A stretch of 51,325 nucleotides of DNA from Iodobacter sp. (GTDB lineage: Bacteria; Pseudomonadota; Gammaproteobacteria; Burkholderiales; Chitinibacteraceae): the NCBI RefSeq assembly GCF_025352645.1, contig NZ_JANXSO010000020.1, positions 1 to 51,325 on the forward strand, given 5' to 3'. The translations under genes and the position numbers were made by a program. Below are positions 23,550-33,048 of the stretch, piece after piece (position 1 is the stretch's first letter; the number at the start of each line of letters is the position of its first letter). Under the pieces are notes generated by a model. That model saw only the letters and a list, made by a program, of their open reading frames with translations. It was not told where the DNA came from and did no database searches.

Positions 23550-26378
23550 TTGGAACTTTTCATATCAAATCAAGAATTAGCCGCGCTAGAGCCTCAGCTG
23601 AGCGGCCTACTTGGCAAGGCAAGGCTGGCCATGCTGGTACGTATGGCTTGGCATCAGCGGCAGCGAAATTGTGCGCTGGCTTTGGCGCTAGCAGATGAGG
23701 CTGAGTTGTTGCTTGGCTTAGCTGAGGAGCGTGAGGCTCAGCAATGGTTTGCGCGGCTGTTGTTGCTACGAGCAGAAGTCAAAATGCTTTTTTCTGATTT
23801 TGATGGGGCATTGCCGCTGATTGCTGCCGCCCAAGCTATTTTTGAAAATACTCAAGATACGCTGGGGCGGGGCGACGCGGCTTGGTTAGAAGCGTATGTG
23901 TTTAATGATCGAGGCCAGAGCCAGGCCACAGAGTGCTGTTTGCTGGTGGCCAGTGATGCTTATCGTTTGCTTGATGATGCGCTGCGTTTGCAAATGGTTG
24001 AGGCACGCCGCTTACTCTATGGGGTGTTTCGTGATCCTAGTACTGCTGGGGCTGCGCTACAGCGTGCTTTTCCAGAACCACAAAGCTACGCCTCCCCACT
24101 GTTTAGTTTTATCGCTGCGGCTAAAGGGCTGGTCGCAATTTTAACTAACTCGCCTAGTGCGGCAATTAAGTATTTTTTGCAGGCCTATGAGGCGGCACTT
24201 GATAGCGGGCAGTTGAGAAGCGCCTTGGTGTCGGCAAATAATATTGCAGATTCATTCGATCAATTAGGCGATCAAGAAACCGCACTTGAATGGGTAGAGC
24301 GGGCGATGTGTTTGGCACGATCGACAGGCTGGCCTGTGAGTATGGGAGCATGCAAATTAGTTGCCGCAGGCATTATGCGTAAGTTAGAAAAATACGATGA
24401 GGCACGCGCATGCTTACAAGGTGGCTTATTGCAGATGGAGCATTTGGCAAATACCAGAAATTATAGTTTGGCACTGGATGGGCTGGGCCTGCTTGAGCTG
24501 GATGTGGGCAATATTGAGGCCGGTTTAAGTTGGTTTGAAAAGTTAGAAGCGCATGAGCAATCACGTATTTCGCCAGACATACTTGGGCTTGCATGGCGGG
24601 GGCAGGCTAGTGCGCTATTTAAATTGGGCCGCTTAGACGAGGCTCGCAGCAAGGCGGAGGCCACTTTGCAATTGGCCATTGAGCGTGGTAATGCCGATGT
24701 GCAGATTAAGGCCTTATGGGTGCTGGCACAAATCTATACTCAGGCTGATTTACCCGCACCCATCGGCATGACTAAGCCAAGCGCTAGCTTGCATTATCTA
24801 CACCAAGCGCTGGATGTGGCGACTCGGATTGAGAGTTATGCAATCTCCCCTGAATTATTTACCCAAATTGCGGCGGCCTATGCCGTATGTGGTGACTACC
24901 CTGCGGCCTATGATTACAGCCTGACTGCGGCGGCTATTTATAAAAAAACGCATTCAATTGAAGTAGAAAAGCGTGCCTTGGCCATGCAAATTCGCCATGA
25001 GGTAGAGCGTGCACATGCCGAAACCGCCCACCATCGGCAAATTGCTGCTGCGCTGCAAGAAACCAGCGCCACCTTAGAAGTGCTGGGGCAAATTGGCCGA
25101 GAGATCACCGCAAATCTGAATGCCCATGCCGTGTTTACCGCCTTGCATCGTCATGTGTCTCAGTTGCTAGATGTCAGTAGCTTTGTGGTATTTTTATTAG
25201 ATGACCATGAGCCGGTCTTACATTTTGTGTTTGGCATGGAAAGCGAGCAGCTGATCTATGGTGAAAAAACGCCTTTAGCCCACCCTAGCTCTAAGGCGGC
25301 GCGTTGCGCGCGGGAAAAACAGGTGCAGCTCGTGCATTTAGAGCCAGATCATCAAGACGCCACGCTGATTCCAGGTACGGTGGCCACGATGAGCTTATTG
25401 TTTGCGCCACTGATGGTGGGGGAGCGCTTGCTGGGGGTGATGTCGATTCAAACACCCACTCTGCATGCTTATGGTGAACGCGAGTTATCCATCTTTCTTG
25501 CGCTTTGCGCTTACGGGGCGATTGCGCTCGATAATGCGGCGGCCTATGCGGCGGCTGAAGCCTCGCAAAGCTTGGCTGATCGCGCACTCAGTGATTTGCG
25601 CCAAACGCAGGGCGAGTTGATTCAAAGAGAAAAACTTGCCTCGCTTGGCTCTCTTGTGGCTGGGGTGGCGCATGAGCTGAATACCCCGATCGGCAATAGC
25701 TTATTAGTAGCCAGCACCATTAGCGATGATAGTGAGCGATTCTTGCGACAAATCAAGCAAGGTGGCGTGCGCCGCTCTGATTTAGAGCGTTATTGCCAGA
25801 GCGCCGAAGAATCATCGAGCCTATTAATCCGTTGTTTACAAAAAGCCGCTGGCTTGATTACTAGCTTTAAGCAGCTTGCCGTCGATCAAACGTCGGATCA
25901 GCAGCGATCATTTGATTTACGTACCGAATGCGAAGACGTGGCGCTGATGCTAGGCAGCCGTATTCGCGGCGCAGGCCACGAGCTAAAGCTGGATATTGCT
26001 GACGGCCTGCAAATGAATAGCTATCCTGGCGCATTTGGCCAAGTGCTGAGTAATCTGATTATCAACGCCATTGTGCATGGCTTAGAAGGGCGTAAGCATG
26101 GTTTGATGAGCATACAAGCTAATGCCCTCAATGAAAGCCACGTTAAAGTAATCTTTAAAGACAATGGCCGTGGTATCAGTAGTGATCATATTGATCGTAT
26201 CTTTGAGCCATTTTTTACCACGCAACTAGGGCAGGGCGGCAGTGGCCTAGGTTTACACATTAGCTACAACATTATTTACTCGGTGCTAGGTGGCAGCATC
26301 AGCGTGATCAGCCCAGAAGGCGAAGGGGCCATCTTTGAAATGATTCTGCCGTTTGTGGCTCAAGCTTCACCAAGCTAA
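23550..26378 (+). CDS. Soluble hybrid-domain histidine kinase (TPR-GAF-HisKA-HATPase)
   Basis: A 942-aa cytoplasmic protein with no membrane segments. Residues about 1-480 are helical TPR-like repeats (for example RSALVSANNIADSFDQLGDQETALEWVERA). A coiled linker (485-520), a GAF domain (about 530-670) and another coiled coil follow. The HisKA domain has His708 in GVAHELNTPIGNSLL, and the HATPase domain shows N (NLIINAIVHGLEG), G1 (DNGRGISSDH), F (FEPFFTT) and G2 (GSGLGLHISYNI) boxes. The E-x-N/T after His is the form of HisKA kinases. No response regulator is adjacent, so it is an orphan. The start is a TTG at 23550 after a weak GAGAAAA; the ATG five bases earlier is out of frame and closes quickly. 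recG follows about 100 bp downstream. Confidence 0.9.
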   Translation: MELFISNQELAALEPQLSGLLGKARLAMLVRMAWHQRQRNCALALALADEAELLLGLAEEREAQQWFARLLLLRAEVKMLFSDFDGALPLIAAAQAIFENTQDTLGRGDAAWLEAYVFNDRGQSQATECCLLVASDAYRLLDDALRLQMVEARRLLYGVFRDPSTAGAALQRAFPEPQSYASPLFSFIAAAKGLVAILTNSPSAAIKYFLQAYEAALDSGQLRSALVSANNIADSFDQLGDQETALEWVERAMCLARSTGWPVSMGACKLVAAGIMRKLEKYDEARACLQGGLLQMEHLANTRNYSLALDGLGLLELDVGNIEAGLSWFEKLEAHEQSRISPDILGLAWRGQASALFKLGRLDEARSKAEATLQLAIERGNADVQIKALWVLAQIYTQADLPAPIGMTKPSASLHYLHQALDVATRIESYAISPELFTQIAAAYAVCGDYPAAYDYSLTAAAIYKKTHSIEVEKRALAMQIRHEVERAHAETAHHRQIAAALQETSATLEVLGQIGREITANLNAHAVFTALHRHVSQLLDVSSFVVFLLDDHEPVLHFVFGMESEQLIYGEKTPLAHPSSKAARCAREKQVQLVHLEPDHQDATLIPGTVATMSLLFAPLMVGERLLGVMSIQTPTLHAYGERELSIFLALCAYGAIALDNAAAYAAAEASQSLADRALSDLRQTQGELIQREKLASLGSLVAGVAHELNTPIGNSLLVASTISDDSERFLRQIKQGGVRRSDLERYCQSAEESSSLLIRCLQKAAGLITSFKQLAVDQTSDQQRSFDLRTECEDVALMLGSRIRGAGHELKLDIADGLQMNSYPGAFGQVLSNLIINAIVHGLEGRKHGLMSIQANALNESHVKVIFKDNGRGISSDHIDRIFEPFFTTQLGQGGSGLGLHISYNIIYSVLGGSISVISPEGEGAIFEMILPFVAQASPS

Positions 26379-26461
26379 GCCTAAAAATAAGGGCTTGTTT
26401 GCATAAACTCCACATCTACCCTTTCCCTTACGCCACTTATGCCCTAAAGTAGCGTTCAATC

Positions 26462-26473
26462 GAACGATCGTTC
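26462..26473. promoter_or_regulatory. Perfect palindrome just upstream of recG
   Basis: GAACGATCGTTC is a perfect 12-bp palindrome ending six bases before the recG ATG. It belongs to an alternating series GTTC-N4-GAAC-N4-GTTC. It resembles TetR-type operators, but no regulator is linked and it may be chance. Confidence 0.35.
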
Positions 26474-26479
26474 AAAGAT

Positions 26480-28501
26480 ATGGATCTGGCTGCGCTACCT
26501 GAAGCACTTAAAACTCGTCTCACCAAATTAGGGCTGTTGCGCCCGTTTGATCTGGTGCTGCATCTGCCCTTGCGCTACGAAGACGAAACCCACCTTTACC
26601 CCATGGTGGATGCGCCGATGGGGCAAGCGGTGTTGCTAGAGGGCACGGTTGAATCCTGCGAGGTGCAATATAAGCCGCGTAAACAGCTGATTGCTCGGGT
26701 AAGCGATGCATCAGGAACCATCTCGGTGCGCTTGCTTAATTTTTATCCCAGCGTAGCCAAGCAGCTGGCGGTGGGTAAAACGGTGCGTCTCTATGGTGAG
26801 ATCCGCCGTGGATTTTTGGGCGATGAAATGGTGCACCCCAAAATACGCGCCGCCAATGAACAGGGCCTGAACGAAGCACTGACGCCCATTTACCCAACAA
26901 CGGCAGGATTAAACCAGCTGCAATTGGCAAAGCTGATCCGCTTAGCTTTAAAGCATTGCAACTTAGCCGACACCCTGCCGGAGCGAATACTTGGGCCGCT
27001 TGATCTGCCGGATTTTTCATCCAGCGTGCAGCTATTACATGCACCCACGCCAGATATTCCGAATATCTTATTGACCGAGCGCACCCACCCCGCTTGGCAG
27101 CGGCTGAAGTTTGACGAGCTGCTGGCCCAGCAGCTCAGCCTGCGCACGGCCCATGCCGCAAGGCGCGAGCGTACCGCACCGGTGATTGCGCCCAAAGGCG
27201 AGCTGGCGGCAAGTTTGCTGGCGAGTTTGCCGTTTACCTTGACCGGTGCTCAGGGCAAAGTTTTAAAAGAAATTACCCATGATTTAAACCAGCCTCACCC
27301 TATGCAGCGGCTGTTGCAAGGCGATGTCGGCTCGGGCAAAACCATTGTGGCGGCGTTGGCGGCGTGTCAGGCGATTGAATCGGGCTATCAGGTGGCACTG
27401 ATGGCCCCGACCGAGATTCTGGCCGAGCAGCATTTTAATAAATTATCCGCATGGTTTGCGCCGCTGGGCATCAAGGTGGTGTGGCTGGCTGGCTCTTTGG
27501 GGGCAAAAGCCAAGCGGCTAGCGATTGAAGACGCCGCACTGGGCACTGCGCCGCTGGTGGTGGGAACGCACGCCATCTTTCAGGCCAGCGTCACCTTTGC
27601 TAAGTTAGGGCTGGCGATTGTGGATGAGCAGCATCGCTTTGGTGTGGCGCAAAGGCTGGCGCTGCGTGAAAAAGGCGGCAGCCCACATCAGTTGATGATG
27701 AGCGCCACGCCGATCCCACGCACGCTCGCCATGAGCTACTACGCCGATCTGGATGTGAGCGTGATTGACGAGCTGCCACCGGGCCGCACCCCGATTGTCA
27801 CCAAGTTAATCAGCGATGCACGCCGCGATGAAATCATTCAGCGTATCGCTGCCAAGGTAGAAGAAGGCCGTCAGGTGTATTGGGTCTGCCCGCTCATTGA
27901 GGAATCTGAAGCGCTGCAATTGCAAACCGCCGTGGATACCCATCAGCAATTATCCGAAGAGCTAGAAGATATCGCAGTAGGTCTTGTGCATGGGCGAATG
28001 AAAACCGCTGAAAAAGCCGAGGTGATGGCGGCGTTTTTAAGAAACGAAGTGCAGGTGCTAGTGGCCACCACGGTGATTGAAGTGGGCGTAGATGTGCCGA
28101 ATGCCAGCCTGATGGTGATTGAGCACGCCGAGCGTATGGGCTTGTCGCAATTGCACCAGTTGCGTGGCCGAGTAGGGCGGGGCGCGCACGCATCGCTGTG
28201 TGTCTTGCTTTATACCACTCCGCTGGGCGAACTAGCTAAGGCGCGCTTACGGGTGATTTATGAAAATACCGACGGCTTTGAAATTGCCCGTCAGGATATG
28301 GAAATCCGCGGGCCGGGCGAGCTGGCTGGGGTAAGGCAATCCGGCGTACCGATGCTGCGCTTTGCCGATTTAGAAAAAGACGCCGATTTACTCGAAGAAG
28401 CCCGTCTGGTTGCAGAAGATTTACTGGCAAACGATGCCGCTACCGCATTAGTGCATCTGGATAGATGGCTACCTGGGCGGGAGATGTTGTTGAAAGTGTA
28501 A
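26480..28501 (+). CDS. recG: ATP-dependent DNA helicase RecG
   Basis: A 673-aa superfamily 2 helicase that remodels stalled forks and branch-migrates Holliday junctions. The N-terminal wedge/OB domain (about 40-150) starts with the family hallmark LHLPLRYEDETHLYPM. Helicase motif I is GDVGSGKT (about residues 281-288), the DExH box reads DEQHRFG (about 382-388), motif III is MSATPIPRTL and motif VI is QLRGRVGRG. The C-terminal TRG-type region (YENTDGFEIARQDMEIRGPGE) is complete. It is slightly shorter than E. coli RecG (693 aa), mainly at the N-terminus. There is no strong Shine-Dalgarno; the ATG follows a palindrome. Confidence 0.97.
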   Translation: MDLAALPEALKTRLTKLGLLRPFDLVLHLPLRYEDETHLYPMVDAPMGQAVLLEGTVESCEVQYKPRKQLIARVSDASGTISVRLLNFYPSVAKQLAVGKTVRLYGEIRRGFLGDEMVHPKIRAANEQGLNEALTPIYPTTAGLNQLQLAKLIRLALKHCNLADTLPERILGPLDLPDFSSSVQLLHAPTPDIPNILLTERTHPAWQRLKFDELLAQQLSLRTAHAARRERTAPVIAPKGELAASLLASLPFTLTGAQGKVLKEITHDLNQPHPMQRLLQGDVGSGKTIVAALAACQAIESGYQVALMAPTEILAEQHFNKLSAWFAPLGIKVVWLAGSLGAKAKRLAIEDAALGTAPLVVGTHAIFQASVTFAKLGLAIVDEQHRFGVAQRLALREKGGSPHQLMMSATPIPRTLAMSYYADLDVSVIDELPPGRTPIVTKLISDARRDEIIQRIAAKVEEGRQVYWVCPLIEESEALQLQTAVDTHQQLSEELEDIAVGLVHGRMKTAEKAEVMAAFLRNEVQVLVATTVIEVGVDVPNASLMVIEHAERMGLSQLHQLRGRVGRGAHASLCVLLYTTPLGELAKARLRVIYENTDGFEIARQDMEIRGPGELAGVRQSGVPMLRFADLEKDADLLEEARLVAEDLLANDAATALVHLDRWLPGREMLLKV

Positions 28502-28660
28502 GCTGGGCATCCAAATAAATGTATTAGCCCTCATGAGGCGCAGATCAAAGATCTCTTTGTGTCTTCTCTTTGGTTTACGGTAGAGGATAAAACGCAAGTA
28601 TTTGCTGTATTTAATTTAGCAGCAGAGCTGCAATATTTTGGATCGCTGTTTTTGGAATAA
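28502..28660 (+). pseudogene. Possible C-terminal gene remnant after recG
   Basis: Reading on in the recG frame after its stop, 52 codons stay open and end at 28660. The later part (SPHEAQIKDLFVSSLWFTVED then TQVFAVFNLAAELQYFGSL) looks like a genuine protein segment, yet there is no in-frame ATG. It may be the tail of a gene whose front has been lost; I do not recognise the family. It could also be chance. Confidence 0.35.
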
Positions 28661-28707
28661 CGAGAAGGGCGGGGAGTTGTTGGGTAAATTTCGCTGGGTG
28701 ATTGCCC

Positions 28708-30624
28708 TTAATGTGCTTTTAAAGTGCGAATCGCAGTGGCCTTAAATTCAGCAAAATCCATACACTCCAGCAAACGCGCGCTGGCGCATTCCCTAATTAA
28801 AGAGATAAATAAATCGTAAATCGCCATCGCCTCTTCGTAATCTTCCTTGCTAATCGCCAGCAAGAAAATCACCGAAGCCACCGCGCCATCGCCCCAAGCG
28901 ACGCCCTGAGGGGCAAGCACGGTATAGACCACGGAGCGCTTGGCAAGCAGGCCCAAGGAATGCGGCACAGCAATGCCATCGCCTTGAATCGTAGATAAAA
29001 TCGCCTCGCGCTCGGTGACAGAAGGATAAAAATCCTCGTTCACAATGCCTTCTTGCTCTAATTGCAGGCACAGGCGCTGAAACAGTGCGTCTTGGGTAAT
29101 CGGCTCATCAATGCGCAAAAAGTGTTTAGCATCAAAATAGCGATCAAGCATATAGGGATGAGCGCGGTTGATCTCTACCGTTTTGGCCAATTGCTCTAGC
29201 TGAAACTCGGTAGGAAACGGCGACACCACAATCACCGGCTTGCCCTTATTGTCTAGTGGCTGGGTAGAGATCACAAAGTCGTCAGTTACCCCATCTAAGG
29301 CGTAATAATCCTGCTGCGAGATTGATTTACTCAGCAATACCTGCGGGAATTTTCGCTGCAACATCGCCTCAATCATCCGCGAAGTCGAATTGCCCATATC
29401 GCACACCAGCAAGGCCTGCGGGCGGCAGACAAAGGCAATTTGATAATGCCGCTCCAGCCCCACGCCAATATGCAGCACCAAATAGCCAATTTCATTTTCA
29501 CTCACTTGATAGGCCGTGTGCTTGGCCCAGCTTGAAACCGCGCTCAGGGTAAAATCATAGGCCAAAGCGTAATGCTGCTTGATATCGGTCAGAACGGGGT
29601 TAGGTAAATTAATCTGATAGCGCAAACGCGTGATCATGGTTTTAACGTGGGTGAGCAAATCCAAGCGCAGGCGGCTATCGTGGCGCAAATCATAGTGATA
29701 ATGGCGGTTGATATAATCCAGAATATAGCTAACCAAGGCCTCTGCATCGTCGGCATTAATCGTGTCAGGCAAGATACCCTGCGCGCTGCGGGCGGCGATA
29801 TTAACGGCTAAAAAGTGCGTTTCAGCGCTTGATAGCTCGCAGTGCGTGATTTGCCTCAGCTCCGCCACCAAATCACTGGCAAGGGTGGCTACATCTGGGC
29901 TCACTTCTTCCCCCGATCGCTCTTCGATGGGGAAACCATCGCTAATTCTTTTACTTGCTACGGCACAATACTGGCTCAAAAAATGAAAGCCTTCATCGCT
30001 TAAGCGCACCGAGCTACACGCAAGTAAACGTGGTAAGGCGTTCATAAAATTCATAGCCGCATTGGCTAAAACCGGATCACTCGCCAGCAGCGGATGGTGG
30101 TTTTCTTCACGGCGCAGCTGGCAGAGTAAATCGCTTAAACACACCCGAATCGCCGATTCTCTGCCCATCAGCTTCATGCCGTAATGTGGCCGTGTTTCGA
30201 TGCTTAATTGATATTGGGCAAGCTGGCTGCGCACCTCTGCCATATCGATTTGTAGCACCGCGCGGTTCACATACCAAGAATCCGCAAGATCTTGCAATTT
30301 AAACGCATAGGCGGAGGTCAAAAAACTCATCAATAAGTATTGAACCCGCTCGCCAGCGGTGCGCGGCAGTGCTTTGCTCGATTTTTGGTTGAAAGTCAGC
30401 TGAGCAAAGCGCTCTTCATTATGAATACTGAGCACATAGCCTTCACCTCGCTGCAAAATAAATTGCGCGCCATGCTCGAGCAAAGTCTCATTTAGCGCCG
30501 TAATATCGGTACGCACCGTGCGCGTAGACACCGAAAACCGGCGCGCCAGCTCATCCTGCGGCAGCGTTTCTGCCTGCAAAGTACGATAAAGCAAAGCCAG
30601 ACGCTTATAAGGAAAACGAACCAT
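28708..30624 (-). CDS. BglG/LicR-type PRD transcriptional activator with EIIB and EIIA domains
   Basis: A 638-aa regulator: an N-terminal HTH (about 5-60, LPQDELARRFSVSTRTVRTDI), a second HTH-like region (about 85-150), PRD1 (about 180-285), PRD2 (about 290-395), an EIIB-like domain with the phospho-Cys loop LVCDMGNSTSRMIE, and a C-terminal EIIA domain (fructose/mannitol type) with the active-site His in IAVPHSLGL. PRD2 keeps both histidines (LLTHVKTMITR, LVLHIGVGLERH), while PRD1 has Asn in place of the second (LAVNIAA). Such proteins activate PTS-linked sugar operons according to PTS phosphorylation state. It lies at the downstream end of the nine-gene cluster and is its probable regulator. 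The ATG at 30624 is preferred over a GTG at 30663. Confidence 0.9.
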   Translation of the reverse strand: MVRFPYKRLALLYRTLQAETLPQDELARRFSVSTRTVRTDITALNETLLEHGAQFILQRGEGYVLSIHNEERFAQLTFNQKSSKALPRTAGERVQYLLMSFLTSAYAFKLQDLADSWYVNRAVLQIDMAEVRSQLAQYQLSIETRPHYGMKLMGRESAIRVCLSDLLCQLRREENHHPLLASDPVLANAAMNFMNALPRLLACSSVRLSDEGFHFLSQYCAVASKRISDGFPIEERSGEEVSPDVATLASDLVAELRQITHCELSSAETHFLAVNIAARSAQGILPDTINADDAEALVSYILDYINRHYHYDLRHDSRLRLDLLTHVKTMITRLRYQINLPNPVLTDIKQHYALAYDFTLSAVSSWAKHTAYQVSENEIGYLVLHIGVGLERHYQIAFVCRPQALLVCDMGNSTSRMIEAMLQRKFPQVLLSKSISQQDYYALDGVTDDFVISTQPLDNKGKPVIVVSPFPTEFQLEQLAKTVEINRAHPYMLDRYFDAKHFLRIDEPITQDALFQRLCLQLEQEGIVNEDFYPSVTEREAILSTIQGDGIAVPHSLGLLAKRSVVYTVLAPQGVAWGDGAVASVIFLLAISKEDYEEAMAIYDLFISLIRECASARLLECMDFAEFKATAIRTLKAH

Positions 30625-31183
30625 AATGACCTTGACCCCAGCAAGGCGCAGCTTCTTCGCCACAAGAAGCCCACCATAAATCGATCAATCAAAATCGCCT
30701 GAATCAGCGCGAAGTGAACAGGGTGAGACAATGCTCGCTTTAGTAAGTTGCTGGGCTGCATCGTAAGCTTTTACGCTATGTGCATCGAGTTAAACCACTC
30801 CCATACAGTGCATGTAGGGCGGGTGAAACTCCATATGCGCTAAGCAAAGTCAAAAAGACCTTTTTAGTGCCTTTGGCACGTTGATTTTGGAGCGGTTGGC
30901 CACCGCGGGGGCCTTCCTTTCTTGCTTCGCCAAGAAACGAAGCCAAAGAAGGCGACCCCACGAAACACGAAGGCCCCTGCGCTGCGGACAATCGAGTCGG
31001 CGGCGGGCGGGATTGGCTCGCTGCCTCGCTCCCTTGCCGAAACCCCGCCCCGCTTGTTCCTCGCTCCGGCGTGTTTCAAGGGGATTTTAAAAAGCCCTAT
31101 GCAGAGAGCGTAATCATTACATTTTTCGCTGTTTGCTAATGAAAAAGCAATTTGGTTAGCTTGTATAGGATTAAACCGCACAC
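30625..31183. other. Spacer with repeat copy A between regulator and enzyme genes
   Basis: No gene is supported here. Most of the space is taken by copy A of the dispersed repeat described separately. The remainder upstream of the regulator start should contain its promoter, but no clear site was seen. Confidence 0.6.
30813..31098 (+). repeat. Dispersed structured repeat, copy A
   Basis: About 285 bp that closely matches 34233-34520 (same orientation) and, in its central part, 51096-51206. Shared landmarks in order are GTAGGGCGGGT, AGTGCCTTYGGCACGTTGAT, GCCTTCCTTTCTTG ... CCAAGAAACGAAGCCAAAG, ACGAAGGCCCCT, TCGCTGCCTCGCT, CCGAAACCCCG and CGGCGTGYTTCAAGGGG. Several parts can fold into hairpins, such as GTGCC/GGCAC and TTTCTTG/CAAGAAA. 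It separates the aldolase gene from the BglG-type regulator gene. Confidence 0.85.
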
Positions 31184-31933
31184 TTACCCCAACTTTGCCT
31201 TCACCATCGCCAGCAAAGTTGCCACATCTTCCGGGCGGGTGTTGCCGCTGGCTTTGTCGATAATCGAGCTATAGATATGGGGGATGATTTTTGTGACGCC
31301 TGCGTCCAGCGCAATCCCCAAAATTTCTTCAAAGTTTTGCAGATCAATTCCACCGGTGGGCTCTAGCCAGAAATCATTGGCCGCGCAGGCTTTGGCCACG
31401 GCGATATATTCATCGCGGTATTTCAGGCCGTCCATTGAGAAATACTTTACCGAATTGCCGCCCATATCTTTCAGCATGGCAATGGCGGTGGCAACCGGCA
31501 CAATTCCATCTGCCTGTTGGCTGCTTAAAGGGCCGGTAGAGATTTTTACCATGCCAACTTGGCCAGTAGGGGAGATCAAACCATTCACCACCGTATTATC
31601 TTGCCCGACCAGAGCACGGGCTGGGCCTACTCCGGTGAACACTTGGTTGATATGCTGCGGCTGAATCTGGCGGCTGATCTCATTCACCATCGCCGATTGC
31701 CGAGGATCGCCCGCCCCTAGGCCCACAGAAATTGCATTCTCAATCAGCTGGGCATAGGCCTGCATATCTTCAACGGCAGTGGCCACATCGGGGTAGTTTT
31801 TAGAAAGCAGGCCCACCACCACGGCACCCTCTGCGGCCTGATAAATATCCACGGCATTTTGCTTGCTGCCGCCTAAAACATTCAAACACACGCGATCACG
31901 ATAAAAATTTGGACTTAATTGACTTAATTTCAT
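31184..31933 (-). CDS. dgaF: DgaF-type 2-dehydro-3-deoxy-6-phosphogluconate aldolase
   Basis: A 249-aa class I aldolase-like TIM barrel of the family found next to DgaE-type lyases. In Salmonella, DgaF cleaves 2-keto-3-deoxygluconate 6-phosphate to pyruvate and glyceraldehyde 3-phosphate. Visible family segments are NFYRDRVCLNVLGGSKQNA, VFTGVGPARALVGQDNTVVN, GMVKISTGPLSSQQADGIVP with a candidate Schiff-base Lys, and WLEPTGGIDLQNFEEILGIA. Its ATG overlaps the stop of the DgaE-type gene by four bases (ATGA). It acts in the cytosol as the last step of the predicted pathway. The true substrate could be a stereoisomer, as the cluster differs from the Salmonella dga operon in its transporter. Confidence 0.85.
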   Translation of the reverse strand: MKLSQLSPNFYRDRVCLNVLGGSKQNAVDIYQAAEGAVVVGLLSKNYPDVATAVEDMQAYAQLIENAISVGLGAGDPRQSAMVNEISRQIQPQHINQVFTGVGPARALVGQDNTVVNGLISPTGQVGMVKISTGPLSSQQADGIVPVATAIAMLKDMGGNSVKYFSMDGLKYRDEYIAVAKACAANDFWLEPTGGIDLQNFEEILGIALDAGVTKIIPHIYSSIIDKASGNTRPEDVATLLAMVKAKLG

Positions 31934-33048
31934 AGTAATTTTTCCTTTAATAATTGCTGAATCTGCTCGCTGATTGTGCTGAGCTGGCTATCGCTGACGC
32001 TGCGTACATCCACCTCAACCTTGCCTTCATTGGCTTTGTATTCACGGAAGTAAATAGCGATAGGCCCCCCTTTAAGCGCGGCCACCATATCGATGGCGCT
32101 GCGGCCCAAGGCGGCCTGATCAAAGGATATTTCTGTGCGGGCAATATCACGCCCTGCGCCATCCCAAACCACTTTGGCGCTCACGCCATGAATCTCGTTA
32201 AGCGCCGCAATAAAGGGCCGCATTTTGGCAACCATTTGCTCGCCGCTTTCTTTCTCACGCAATAGATAGGTTTCAATGGCACAAGTCAGGCCCAAAATGC
32301 CTTCTTTGCCGACCTTCATCGCGCGGCCAATGCCTTTGCCCTGCTTTTTAACCCAAGCCACGTACTGCTCGCGGCCCAGCACTAAGCCGCTGGATGGGCC
32401 TTCGATGGCTTTTGCACCGCTGTAAATCACCAAATCCGCGCCTAGCTGATAATAAAGACGCAAGTCTTCTTCGGCGGCCGCGTCCACAATCAAAGGCACG
32501 CCATGGCTTTTAGCTACGGCCACAGCCTCTGCCACGCTCAACATGCTTTTTTGCACGGTATGGTGCGATTTAATATATAAAATCGCGGCAGTATTGGGGG
32601 TAATCACCGCAGCCAGCTGCTCAGCCGAGCATTCATTGGCCCAACCCGCTTCAACCACTTTGCCACCACCCAGCGCCACCATCGTCGCCACTGGCGCGCC
32701 GTAATTCACGTTATGACCTTTTGCCAGCACAATTTCGCAAGGGCCATGAATAGGCTTGGCATGCAGATTGAGCAGCAAATCTGCGTCGTCTTTAATAATC
32801 ACAGCGGCCACCGCCTGAGCGATTCCGGCGGATGCGCAAGACACCACCACCGCGCTTTCTACCCCCAGCAAACCCGCAATATATGCACCGGTTTTATCGA
32901 CTAAATCCTGCATCTCGAAATAATGATTCAGCCCCAGATTAACCGCCGCCACCACCTCAGGCTGCGGGGTAGACACACCAAGAATAGTCATCCGCCCGGA
33001 AGCATTAATCACCGGCTTAAGTTGGTACTTTTTATAAATCGAAGACAT
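31930..33048 (-). CDS. dgaE: DgaE-type PLP-dependent ammonia-lyase
   Basis: A 372-aa SelA-like fold type I PLP enzyme. In Salmonella, DgaE removes ammonia from D-glucosaminate 6-phosphate to give 2-keto-3-deoxygluconate 6-phosphate. The PLP-binding Lys is Lys213 in DLVIYSGAKAIEGPSSGLVL; Asp189 in VPLIVDAAAEED should contact the pyridine nitrogen. The N-terminus (MSSIYKKYQLKPVINASGRMT) is typical of the family. The gene overlaps the amidohydrolase by 17 bp and the aldolase by 4 bp, so the three are co-translated. A phosphorylated 2-amino sugar acid is the expected substrate, although no kinase gene is in the cluster. Confidence 0.88.
   Translation of the reverse strand: MSSIYKKYQLKPVINASGRMTILGVSTPQPEVVAAVNLGLNHYFEMQDLVDKTGAYIAGLLGVESAVVVSCASAGIAQAVAAVIIKDDADLLLNLHAKPIHGPCEIVLAKGHNVNYGAPVATMVALGGGKVVEAGWANECSAEQLAAVITPNTAAILYIKSHHTVQKSMLSVAEAVAVAKSHGVPLIVDAAAEEDLRLYYQLGADLVIYSGAKAIEGPSSGLVLGREQYVAWVKKQGKGIGRAMKVGKEGILGLTCAIETYLLREKESGEQMVAKMRPFIAALNEIHGVSAKVVWDGAGRDIARTEISFDQAALGRSAIDMVAALKGGPIAIYFREYKANEGKVEVDVRSVSDSQLSTISEQIQQLLKEKLL

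Noticed and set aside
30776-31181. Several open frames on both strands of repeat copy A
   Set aside because: They are Arg/Pro-rich by-products of a GC-rich dispersed repeat and do not keep frame in copy B.
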